Below are positions 1 through 6,169 of a DNA stretch of 10,884 nt, one piece after another. Each line of letters opens with the position of its first letter. The first letter of the stretch is position 1. The stretch is from an uncultured Collinsella sp. Its GTDB lineage: Bacteria; Actinomycetota; Coriobacteriia; Coriobacteriales; Coriobacteriaceae. The stretch spans positions 1 through 10,884 of the forward strand of contig CABSMX010000073.1 in assembly GCA_902478945.1 (NCBI GenBank), given 5' to 3'. The notes under the pieces are model-generated. The model was not told the DNA's origin, did no database searches, and saw only the letters and a list, made by a program, of their open reading frames with translations. Both the position numbers and the translations under genes were made by a program.

Positions 1-13
1 GTATAAGAGACAG
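1..13 (+). other. Nextera/Tn5 mosaic-end adapter remnant (left)
   Basis: The first 13 bases, GTATAAGAGACAG, are the 3' end of the 19-bp Tn5 mosaic end used in Nextera libraries. The matching mosaic end in the opposite orientation lies at the right end, so the insert begins at base 14. These bases are library sequence and should not be annotated as genome. They also supply the false continuation of the M20 reading frame beyond base 14. Confidence 0.95.
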
Positions 14-1470
14 TCGTGTTTCTCCTCGCGGCGAGCGGCGGCGCGGGCTTCGTGGATGCCCTTGATTGCGGCATGGCGAGCCGTGCGGGCATCATGGATG
101 GCGTCACGAGCCTCGGCGGTCGTCGCCTTGGCAGAGCGCAGCTTGGCGGCCAAGTCGGGATTGGTTTCGGCGACTGCGGTAATCGCGGGGCCGTCGAGCT
201 CCTCTTGCGTGGGCTCGGCCAAAAAGTCGATGGCATACTGGGCTGCAACCATGGAGCCCTTGGCCAGCACGCTCTCGTCAATCTTGTAAAAGCAGGAATG
301 TTGGGCGTACGTGGCGCCAATCTTGGGGTTGCGCGTACCTACAAAGGCGAGCACGCCCGGTACGCGGCGCAGGTACTCCGAAAAATCCTCGCCCGAGAGC
401 GTGCCGCGATAATGGCCTTGGCCGGCGGGGCCCAGACACTTAATAACAGCCTGACGGCAGCGCTCGCTCGAGGCCGCGTCGTTTTCGACCTTGTAGTTGG
501 CGATGGTGTAGTCGGTGAGCTCAGCCTCGGCGCCCAAGGCGGCCGCGGTATGCTCCACGATGCGGCGCATAAGCTCCGGCATTTCCTCGTGGGTCGAATC
601 GCCGTAGGTGCGCACCGTGCCGGCGAGGTAGGCCGTGCCGGCGATAACGTTGCGTGCGGTGCCGCCGTGCAGCTCGCCGACGGTGATGACGGCCGGCTCG
701 TAGGGGCTGATCTCGCGCGAGACGATGGTCTGCAGGGCGTTGACGATCTCGGCGGCCACCATAACGGCGTCGTGACCGCGCTGGGGCATGGCGCCGTGGC
801 ACGAGGTGCCGCGGACATCGATGCGGAACCAGTCGGTATTGGCCATGCGCGGGCCGGGCTCGCAGCTTACGGTGCCGGCGTCGACCTCGCTCCAGATGTG
901 CGCGGCGTAGGCGCCGTCGACGCCGTCGAGCACACCCGTGCCGATCATGAGTTTGGCGCCCTGGCCGTTTTCCTCACTGGGCTGGAAGACGATGCGGACT
1001 TCGCCGTGGATGTCGTCGGTCATATGGCGCAGGATTTGCAGCGTTCCGAGCATCATGGCGATGTGGCAGTCGTGGCCGCAGGCGTGCATGCAGCCCTCGT
1101 TGACGCTGGCGAACTCCTCGCCGGTCTGCTCGGTGACGGGCAGGGCGTCGATATCCGCACGCAGCAGGATGCGGCGGCGCGGCGTGCCGTCCTCGCGATA
1201 GGCGTCGGGCGCGGTGCCGCGAAGGGTCGCCACCAGACCCGTCTTAAGGGGGCGCTCGTAGGGGATATTCATGGCGTCGAGCTGGTTGGCGATGTCAGAA
1301 GTCGTGCGCTCCTCGGCAAGGCTCAGCTCCGGGTGCTTATGGAAGTGCCGGCGCTGCTTGATGATGTAGGGCTCAAACTCGGCGGCGATATCTCGGATGG
1401 CTGCGGTGACGTCGTCAGCCGCGCGAACCTCGGTTGCCGCCATTATCTGCTGTGCCTTGGTCTTCGTCAT
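14..1470 (-). CDS. M20-family amidohydrolase (hippurate / N-acyl-amino-acid hydrolase type), 3' truncated
   Basis: This enzyme probably cleaves an N-acyl amino acid amide bond (substrate unknown) with a two-metal site in the cytoplasm; the M20D group includes hippurate, N-acetyl-amino-acid and indole-3-acetyl-amino-acid hydrolases. Read on the minus strand from ATG at 1470, with AAGGAG at 1481-1486 ten bases upstream. Visible landmarks are ADIDALP near residues 105-111, the M20D metal loop MHACGHD at residues 128-134 including Cys131, the glutamate pair in PSEENGQGA (Glu166/167), the dimerisation-domain motif GTSCHGAMP with His225, and the C-terminal metal histidine in QHSCFYKIDE (His391). 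The catalytic fold ends near residue 417. At least 68 further residues follow, rich in Ala, Arg, Lys and Glu and probably helical, and the frame is still open at the adapter, so the true C-terminus is missing. The neighbouring amidohydrolase is divergent. Confidence 0.9.
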
Positions 1471-1521
1471 AGTCGATTTGCTCCTTGCTGGGTTGATCGC
1501 AAAATCGTACAGGCTCTCTCC

Positions 1522-1551
1522 AGTATGCCACCTGCCGCTAGGGCTGGTAAA
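1522..1551 (-). promoter_or_regulatory. Candidate promoter of the M20 amidohydrolase gene
   Basis: On the minus strand a -35-like TTTACC (1546-1551) and a -10-like CATACT (1522-1527) are separated by 18 bases, each matching the sigma-70 consensus at four of six positions. The start codon lies 52 bases beyond the -10. It sits in the 168-base divergent gap between the two amidohydrolase genes. Consensus-only prediction. Confidence 0.3.
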
Positions 1552-1594
1552 GTTGCCGTTTGCCGCTTGGGGTTTTGTTACAAGGGCGGGGGAG

Positions 1595-1600
1595 TACACT
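1595..1600 (+). promoter_or_regulatory. Candidate -10 box for the YtcJ-like amidohydrolase
   Basis: TACACT at 1595-1600 is a four-of-six -10 match about 39 bases before the chosen start codon. The same hexamer serves as the -10 of the better riboswitch promoter at 6156-6161. No convincing -35 lies at the usual spacing; TTGTTA at 1575-1580 leaves only 14 bases. Weak call. Confidence 0.25.
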
Positions 1601-1638
1601 CGGGGGTGTTGAATTTCCTGCCAGAAATGGGGATGCCC

Positions 1639-3276
1639 ATGCAACATATCGATCGGATTATCCGCTCCAAGAACGTCTTTACCGCGCAAGACGGTGTCGA
1701 TACCGCCCGCGAGCTGGCGATTGCCATCGCAAGCGACCGTATCGTCGCAGTCGGTGCGCCCGATGACGTGATCGCCGCCGCTCCCGCCGCCACGTCGGTT
1801 ATCGACTACGGCGAGCAGTTTGTCTGCCCCGGTTTCCATGACGCTCATCTGCACTTCTTCCATACCTCGGTTGGCTCCTCGCCGTACATGCTCATGGACA
1901 TGGGCACGTCCGAGGCGGCGCTGGTGCAACACGCACTCGAGTTTTCCCAGGACCTGCCCGACGACGCTTGGGTTGTGACGCAGGGCTGGCGCGACTACCG
2001 TTGGGACCCGCCCGAGCATCCTACCAAGGCGTCGCTCGATGCGGCATTCCCCGATCGTCCCTGCGTTATGTATTCGGGCGATGGGCACACGCTTTGGCTC
2101 AACAGCCGTGCACTCGAGGCGCTCGGCGTCACGCGCGACAGCGAGCCGCCAGCGGGCGGTAGCTACGACAAAGACGCAAACGGCGAGCTCACGGGCATTG
2201 CTCACGAGGCGGCTGCCATGCAGCTGTTGCCGCGCTGCCTTGAGTGGCTGGGCGAAGATCGCATCGCAAGCGCCTACGCCGATCAAATGAGGCGCATGGC
2301 CGAGCAGGGTATTACCTCGATCTGCGATATGTCGCTCATGCCCATGCCGGGCTGCGATTTTATCCGCGACGATGTCTACGACAAACTGCAGACGACCGGC
2401 AAGCTGGGCATTCGTGCCCATCTGTTCCCCACGCTGCTGGATGACCAGTCGCGTCTGGAAGAGCTGCAGGTACGTTATGCGAACAACGCGCTGCTTTCGG
2501 CGCCGGGTTTTAAGCAGTTCTTCGACGGCGTGTCGAGCGAACACACGGCATATCTCACCGAGCCCTATACCAATCCGCGCTTCCCGGGCGACCAGGGCCG
2601 TCTGACGGTTCCTGTCGAGCGCATGCGCAAGTTGGTTCTGGCGGCAGCCGAGCGTGGCCACACCGTGCGCATCCACGTTATCGGCGACGGTGCGATTCAT
2701 GCCGCGCTGGATATCTTCGAGGAGGCCGCCGACCTGTACGGCCTGCCCCAGCACGGCCATAACACACTCGAGCATCTGGAGAATTTGCTGCCTCAGGACA
2801 TCGATCGTCTGCGCAAGCTCAACGTGGTCGCCTCGAGCCAGCCCTGCCACATCACGCTCGACCCGGGTGGTCCGGAGCGCGATCTGGGCTTGGAGCGCAG
2901 CCGCATCATGTGGCCGTTCGCAACTTATAAGAAGCGCGGCATTCGCCAAGCCTTCGGTACCGACAGCCCTATCACGCCCGTTACCAGCATGAACGTGCTC
3001 TACACGGCTATCACGCGCCAGGACCCCAAAAGCCACTGGCCCGAGGGCGGCTGGCTGCCGAGCGAGCGCATCGACGCGGCAACTGCCCTGCGCAACTACA
3101 CCCTGGGCAGCGCGTACGCAGCGGGCGACGAGCAAAACCTCGGCAGCCTGGAGCCCGGCAAATACGCCGACCTGGTAGCCCTGGACCAAAACCCGCTCAC
3201 CATCGACCCTCAAGACCTCCAGGCCACCAAGGTTCAGGCCACCTACCTGGCAGGTAACTTAATCTACGAGCGCTAA
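1639..3276 (+). CDS. YtcJ-like amidohydrolase (amidohydrolase family 3)
   Basis: A 545-residue metal-dependent hydrolase of the YtcJ-like group, which includes N-substituted formamide deformylases; the substrate cannot be read from sequence. The N-terminal beta segment leads into CPGFHDAHLHF with the HxH metal pair at His70 and His72. FKQFFDG holds the probable bridging lysine Lys292. Further metal-ligand candidates are His346 in RIHVIGDG, His354 in GDGAIH and His379 in LEHLENL, and the catalytic aspartate Asp442 is in FGTDSPITPV. The C-terminus, LEPGKYADLVALDQNP, is the usual return strand of the composite domain. Length is normal. Three in-frame ATGs stand at 1627, 1633 and 1639. I chose 1639 because the alignment-like start MQHIDRIIRSKNVF follows it and GGGG (1629-1632) lies six bases upstream; 1627 is possible. 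The open frame continues far upstream, but that part is antisense to the M20 gene. It is probably transcribed alone. Confidence 0.9.
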   Translation: MQHIDRIIRSKNVFTAQDGVDTARELAIAIASDRIVAVGAPDDVIAAAPAATSVIDYGEQFVCPGFHDAHLHFFHTSVGSSPYMLMDMGTSEAALVQHALEFSQDLPDDAWVVTQGWRDYRWDPPEHPTKASLDAAFPDRPCVMYSGDGHTLWLNSRALEALGVTRDSEPPAGGSYDKDANGELTGIAHEAAAMQLLPRCLEWLGEDRIASAYADQMRRMAEQGITSICDMSLMPMPGCDFIRDDVYDKLQTTGKLGIRAHLFPTLLDDQSRLEELQVRYANNALLSAPGFKQFFDGVSSEHTAYLTEPYTNPRFPGDQGRLTVPVERMRKLVLAAAERGHTVRIHVIGDGAIHAALDIFEEAADLYGLPQHGHNTLEHLENLLPQDIDRLRKLNVVASSQPCHITLDPGGPERDLGLERSRIMWPFATYKKRGIRQAFGTDSPITPVTSMNVLYTAITRQDPKSHWPEGGWLPSERIDAATALRNYTLGSAYAAGDEQNLGSLEPGKYADLVALDQNPLTIDPQDLQATKVQATYLAGNLIYER

Positions 3277-3294
3277 CCCCATATCCCACCCCTC

Positions 3295-3361
3295 AGTTGC
3301 GGTGAAATAGTCCCTAAAATCGGCCTTCAAGCCCAAAAACAGGAACTATTCCACCGCAACT
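3295..3361 (-). repeat. 67-nt hairpin inverted repeat downstream of the amidohydrolase
   Basis: Two 21-nt arms (3295-3315 and 3341-3361) are complementary at 19 positions around a 25-nt loop. Both mismatches are A·C-type on the plus strand (3305/3351 and 3312/3344) and become G·U wobbles in minus-strand RNA, where the stem would be uninterrupted; hence the strand given. It begins 18 bases after the amidohydrolase stop. No T-run follows either arm, so it is not a classical intrinsic terminator, although it may block readthrough. It may be a dispersed intergenic repeat. Confidence 0.75.
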
Positions 3362-3425
3362 TAAAAGAGCGCGTTCCAACAACGTGCCCCTATCTTGTGC
3401 ATTCCATCTGCATCGCCATTTTGCT

Positions 3426-3641
3426 GCACTGTCTTTTCTGAATGCCGGGCCCGAATTAGTTAACCTGACTCCCGGGACGGACCGGAGGGCATGAAGTTTG
3501 TCGCGAGTTCCGCACGCAAAGGAAAGCACTTAATGTGCTTTCCGTCTTGCGCAGGACTGTAGAGCAGCAAACTTCATGCCCTCCGGTCCGTCCCGGGAGC
3601 CACCGCTAAGTTATCCCCCGGCATTCAGAAAATCTAAGTGC
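3426..3641 (-). repeat. Nested long palindrome, element A (216 nt)
   Basis: From outside in: a 5-bp pair GCACT/AGTGC (3426-3430, 3637-3641); a 16-bp perfect pair (3434-3449, 3617-3632); unpaired segments of 19 and 17 nt; a 32-bp perfect pair (3469-3500, 3568-3599); an asymmetric internal loop of 20 and 24 nt (3501-3520, 3544-3567); and a 9-bp stem GGAAAGCAC/GTGCTTTCC (3521-3529, 3535-3543) around TTAAT. No convincing coding sequence lies inside. No T-run follows, so it is not a simple terminator. It ends just before the AT-rich groES upstream region. The minus-strand reading is assigned because the internal loop best matches element B that way. It could be a structured RNA, a cruciform binding site, a non-autonomous mobile repeat or an invertible segment. 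I do not recognise a named family. Confidence 0.8.
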
Positions 3642-3660
3642 CAAAAAATAAGATTTTTTG
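3642..3660. promoter_or_regulatory. AT-rich palindrome upstream of groES
   Basis: An 8-bp perfect inverted repeat, CAAAAAAT-AAG-ATTTTTTG, lies directly upstream of the candidate groES -10. In GC-rich surroundings it stands out as a possible operator or UP-like element. It does not match CIRCE or HAIR. Confidence 0.35.
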
Positions 3661-3671
3661 ACTCTGTGTTG

Positions 3672-3677
3672 TATAAC
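3672..3677 (+). promoter_or_regulatory. Candidate groES -10 box
   Basis: TATAAC at 3672-3677 is a five-of-six -10 match, 93 bases before the groES start codon. The upstream TTGACT (3658-3663) resembles a -35 but leaves an 8-base spacer, which is too short for a standard promoter. The pair may therefore be coincidental, or the -10 may work with an activator or a different sigma factor. Confidence 0.35.
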
Positions 3678-3727
3678 CCGCCATTCGTGGGTACCATTCA
3701 ACGCGTACGCAAACAAAAAGGGTTAAC

Positions 3728-3748
3728 CCGCGCGGCATGACCGCGCGG
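3728..3748 (+). promoter_or_regulatory. GC hairpin in the groES leader
   Basis: An 8-bp perfect stem, CCGCGCGG-CATGA-CCGCGCGG, ends five bases before the Shine-Dalgarno AAAGGAGG (3754-3761). The palindrome GGGTTAACCC (3720-3729) overlaps its left edge. It is in the 5' leader of a heat-shock gene and could stabilise the mRNA or affect ribosome access. The SD itself is not in the stem, so a classical SD-masking thermometer is not shown. The ATG at 3737 lies in its loop and is not the groES start. Confidence 0.5.
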
Positions 3749-3769
3749 CCCACAAAGGAGGAAACAAGC

Positions 3770-4063
3770 ATGTCGTCTTTGAAGCCGCTTGCAGATCGCG
3801 TCCTGGTCAAGCCCGACGAGGCCGAGCAGAAGACCGCTTCTGGTCTGTATATCGCCAGCAACGCTCAGGAGAAGCCGCAGCGCGGCACCATCGTTGCCGT
3901 TGGTGCCGGCAAGGTCAACGACAAGGGTGAGCGCATCCCCATGGACGTTCAGGTCGGCGACGTTGTCATCTACGGCAAGTTCGGTGGCAACGAGGTCAAG
4001 GTCGACGGCGAGAAGTATCTGCTGATGCGTGCCGACGACATCTACGCCGTCGTTGAGGCCTAG
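3770..4063 (+). CDS. groES: GroES co-chaperonin (Hsp10)
   Basis: GroES forms the heptameric lid that closes the GroEL folding chamber in the cytoplasm. The 97-residue product has the normal family length. It starts MSSLKPLADRVLVKPDE, contains the mobile loop with SGLYI (residues about 25-29) that docks on GroEL, and ends KYLLMRADDIYAVVEA, the canonical C-terminus. The start at 3770 is fixed by a strong Shine-Dalgarno, AAAGGAGG at 3754-3761, and by family alignment; an in-frame ATG at 3737 would add 11 residues but sits in a hairpin without a ribosome-binding site. groEL follows after 96 bases and the two are almost certainly one operon. No CIRCE inverted repeat and no HspR HAIR element is visible upstream, so the form of heat-shock control is open. 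Confidence 0.98.
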   Translation: MSSLKPLADRVLVKPDEAEQKTASGLYIASNAQEKPQRGTIVAVGAGKVNDKGERIPMDVQVGDVVIYGKFGGNEVKVDGEKYLLMRADDIYAVVEA

Positions 4064-4097
4064 TCTCGTCAGACTCTCTGGTTCGTTTTTGAACGCG

Positions 4098-4133
4098 GTC
4101 GCTGCATAGGACTCGGAAGCGGCGACGCGAGTC
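4098..4133 (+). promoter_or_regulatory. Alternative hairpins between groES and groEL
   Basis: Two mutually exclusive stems overlap here. One pairs GTCGCTGC (4098-4105) with GCGGCGAC (4119-4126), with one U·G. The other pairs GACTCG (4110-4115) with CGAGTC (4128-4133). The region ends 11 bases before the groEL Shine-Dalgarno GGAGGA at 4145-4150. It might mark RNA processing or uneven translation of the two cistrons; chance pairing in GC-rich sequence is also possible. Confidence 0.3.
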
Positions 4134-4159
4134 ACATTTCTTTTGGAGGATTACTCACC

Positions 4160-5797
4160 ATGGCAAAGAACATTACGTTCAACACCGATGCCCGCGCTAA
4201 GCTCGCAAAGGGCGTCAACACTCTGGCCGACGCCGTTACCGTCACCATGGGCCCCAAGGGCCGCTACGTTGCGTTGCAGCGCACGTTCGGTGCCCCGACC
4301 ATCACCAACGACGGCGTTTCCGTCGCTAAGGAGATCGAGCTCGAGGACAACATCGAGAACATGGGCGCCCAGCTGGTGAAGGAGGTCGCCACCAAGACCA
4401 ACGACACCGTGGGCGACGGTACCACCACCGCAACCCTGCTCGCTCAGGCCATCGTCAACGACGGTCTGCGCAACGTCGCTGCTGGCGCCAACCCGCTGGC
4501 CATCCGTCGCGGCATCGACAAGGCCGTCAACGCCGCCGTCGCCGAGATGAAGAAGCAGGCTAAGCCGGTCGAGACCAAGGAGCAGATTGCTTCCGTCGGT
4601 ACCATCTCTGCCGGTGACCCCGAGGTCGGCGAGAAGATCGCTGAGGCCATGGAGGTCGTGGGCAAGGACGGCGTCATCACCGTCGAGGATTCCCAGACGT
4701 TCGATATCACCATCGACACCGTCGAGGGCATGCAGTTCGACAAGGGCTACGTCTCCGCTTACTTCGTCACGGACAACGACCGCATGGAGGCCGTGATGAA
4801 GGATCCGTACATCCTCATCACCGACCAGAAGATCTCCAGCGTTCAGGACATCATGCCTGTTCTCGAGGCTGTCCAGCGCGCCGGCCGTGGCCTGCTCATC
4901 ATCGCTGAGGATATCGACGGCGAGGCTCTGCCGACCCTGGTCCTCAACAAGATCCGTGGCGCTCTCAACGTCTGCGCCGTCAAGGCCCCGGGCTACGGCG
5001 ATCGCCGCAAACGCATCCTCGAGGACATTGCCGTCCTCACCGGTGGCCAGGCCGCTCTGGACGAGCTGGGCGTGAAGGTCGCTGACATCACCGCCGATAT
5101 GCTCGGTACCGCTAAGTCCGTCACCATCTCCAAGGACAACACCGTCGTTGTCGGCGGCGCTGGCTCCAAGGAGGCCATCGACGCCCGCATCGCTCAGATC
5201 AAGGGCGAAATGGAGAACACCACCTCTGACTTCGATCGCGAGAAGCTCCAGGAGCGCCTGGCCAAGCTCTCCGGTGGCGTTGCCGTCATCAAGGTCGGCG
5301 CTGCTACCGAGTCCGAGCTCAAGGAGATCAAGCATCGCGTCGAGGACGCCCTGCAGGCTACCCGCGCTGCTGTCGAGGAGGGCATTGTCGCCGGTGGCGG
5401 CGTCGCCTTCATGGACGCTGCTCCTGCGCTCGACGCTGTCGAGATCGATGACCCCGAGGAGAAGATCGGCGTCGACATCGTCAAGAAGGCTCTGACCGCT
5501 CCGGTCGCTACCATCGCCAAGAACGCTGGCTTTGAGGGCGCTGTCGTGGTCGACAAGGTTGCCGAGCTGCCCGCCGGCCAGGGTCTCAACTCTGCCAACG
5601 GCGAGTGGGGCGACATGATCGAGATGGGCGTCCTCGACCCCGTCAAGGTCAGCCGCGTCACCCTGCAGAACGCTGCTTCTGTCGCCAGCCTGATCCTCAT
5701 CACCGAGGCCACCGTCTCCGATGTGCCCAAGAACACTCAGCTTGAGGACGCTATCGCTGCTGCTACCGCTGGTCAGCAGGGTGGCGGTATGTACTAA
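4160..5797 (+). CDS. groEL: GroEL chaperonin (Hsp60)
   Basis: GroEL is the ATP-driven 14-mer chamber that folds cytoplasmic proteins together with GroES. The 545-residue length is normal. Recognisable segments are the N-terminus MAKNITFNTDARAKL, the nucleotide site VTMGPKGR (about residues 29-36) and GDGTTTATLLAQ (about 86-97), the apical segment KAPGYGDRRKRILEDIA, and the equatorial VAGGGVAFMDAAPAL. The protein ends GQQGGGMY, a short glycine-methionine tail like the GGM tail of Escherichia coli GroEL. After MGPKGR the usual Asn is Tyr (RYVALQRTFGAP), a mild departure close to the ATP site. The start is supported by GGAGGA at 4145-4150. The gene ends 22 bases before nested palindrome B. No frameshift or internal stop is visible. 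Confidence 0.99.
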   Translation: MAKNITFNTDARAKLAKGVNTLADAVTVTMGPKGRYVALQRTFGAPTITNDGVSVAKEIELEDNIENMGAQLVKEVATKTNDTVGDGTTTATLLAQAIVNDGLRNVAAGANPLAIRRGIDKAVNAAVAEMKKQAKPVETKEQIASVGTISAGDPEVGEKIAEAMEVVGKDGVITVEDSQTFDITIDTVEGMQFDKGYVSAYFVTDNDRMEAVMKDPYILITDQKISSVQDIMPVLEAVQRAGRGLLIIAEDIDGEALPTLVLNKIRGALNVCAVKAPGYGDRRKRILEDIAVLTGGQAALDELGVKVADITADMLGTAKSVTISKDNTVVVGGAGSKEAIDARIAQIKGEMENTTSDFDREKLQERLAKLSGGVAVIKVGAATESELKEIKHRVEDALQATRAAVEEGIVAGGGVAFMDAAPALDAVEIDDPEEKIGVDIVKKALTAPVATIAKNAGFEGAVVVDKVAELPAGQGLNSANGEWGDMIEMGVLDPVKVSRVTLQNAASVASLILITEATVSDVPKNTQLEDAIAAATAGQQGGGMY

Positions 5798-5819
5798 GGC
5801 CGACAAGGTCTAGAACTCC

Positions 5820-5970
5820 CACCGGGAATCCGGGGGCGTGACGGGGTTTCTCTCCGGAACGTCCTCGGACATGCAAAGAGGCTCCGCATCGCGCTTCGCG
5901 CTGCGGAGCCTCTTTGCGTCCTGCGGAATGTTCCGGAGAGAAACCCCGTCACGCCCCCGGATCCCCTGTG
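5820..5970 (+). repeat. Nested long palindrome, element B (151 nt)
   Basis: The outer arms 5824-5860 and 5930-5966 pair at 36 of 37 positions, including a perfect run of 33; one A·C-type mismatch is at 5827/5963. CAC/GTG outside adds three pairs. An internal loop of 12 and 12 nt (5861-5872, 5918-5929) is followed by a perfect 15-bp stem (5873-5887, 5903-5917) starting GCAAAGAGG, then a short CGCG-CTT-CGCG tip. It lies just after groEL and could end groESL transcription, but no T-run follows either the inner or the outer stem. Its architecture copies element A while the paired sequences differ. Its function is unknown. Confidence 0.85.
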
Positions 5971-6035
5971 TTTACGGCCTTGAGGTCGGCGTGGACGGAG
6001 ATCGTGGCTGATGGGGATACATGTCCCGGTCGCTG

Positions 6036-6056
6036 TTTCGCGGCTTTGCCGCGAAA
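6036..6056 (+). terminator. Hairpin in the groEL-ribU gap, possible terminator
   Basis: A perfect 9-bp stem, TTTCGCGGC-TTT-GCCGCGAAA. It has the compact shape of a terminator stem but lacks a following U-tract on the plus strand. It lies between element B and the riboswitch promoter and may stop readthrough from groEL. Confidence 0.35.
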
Positions 6057-6075
6057 GGCGCGCTACTTTGGGATG

Positions 6076-6113
6076 GGTGGGGAACGTGGTTGTTCCGGCA
6101 ACTGATCCCCACC
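6076..6113. repeat. Nested hairpin upstream of the ribU promoter
   Basis: GGTGGGGA (6076-6083) pairs perfectly with TCCCCACC (6106-6113). Inside it GTTG (6089-6092) pairs with CAAC (6099-6102) around TTCCGG. It lies 20 bases before the candidate -35 of the riboswitch promoter. It could be a terminator-type structure, a protein-binding palindrome or another dispersed repeat. Confidence 0.4.
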
Positions 6114-6133
6114 ATAAATTACCCTCGGCATAC

Positions 6134-6161
6134 TTGCGCGAAAACCTGCCCGTGCTACACT
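6134..6161 (+). promoter_or_regulatory. Promoter of the FMN riboswitch and ribU operon
   Basis: An extended -10, TGC followed by TACACT (6156-6161), has a TTG-containing -35, TTGCGC (6134-6139), with a 16-base spacer. Transcription would start near 6168, a few bases before the first paired element of the riboswitch. The spacing and the position immediately before a complete riboswitch make this the best promoter in the window. Confidence 0.6.
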
Positions 6162-6169
6162 TGCAATTG

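Noticed and set aside
16..1638. Open plus-strand frame in front of the YtcJ-like amidohydrolase, giving an apparent protein over 1000 residues long
   Set aside because: The opposite strand carries an M20 enzyme with all its metal-binding motifs. The plus-strand frame is GC-driven shadow; the real plus gene starts near 1639.
3521..3543. GGAAAGCAC-TTAAT-GTGCTTTCC resembles half-sites of CIRCE (AGCAC/GTGCT)
   Set aside because: CIRCE needs a much wider spacing between these halves and flanking TTAGCACTC/GAGTGCTAA. Here it is simply the core stem of element A.
3491..3562. Short ORF of 23 codons inside element A, after GGAGGG
   Set aside because: The SD-like sequence is only one base from the ATG, the frame lies in palindrome arms, and element B has no equivalent. 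Coding is not supported.
3426..3641. CRISPR array or insertion sequence in the repeat-rich gap
   Set aside because: The repeats are inverted and nested, not direct and regularly spaced. No transposase or cas gene is present, and no clear target-site duplication flanks element A.
4151..5806. 551-codon open frame antisense to groEL
   Set aside because: It mirrors groEL codon for codon, is low-complexity (Asp, Leu, Gly, Val), and matches no family I know. It is the usual antisense shadow of a high-GC conserved gene.
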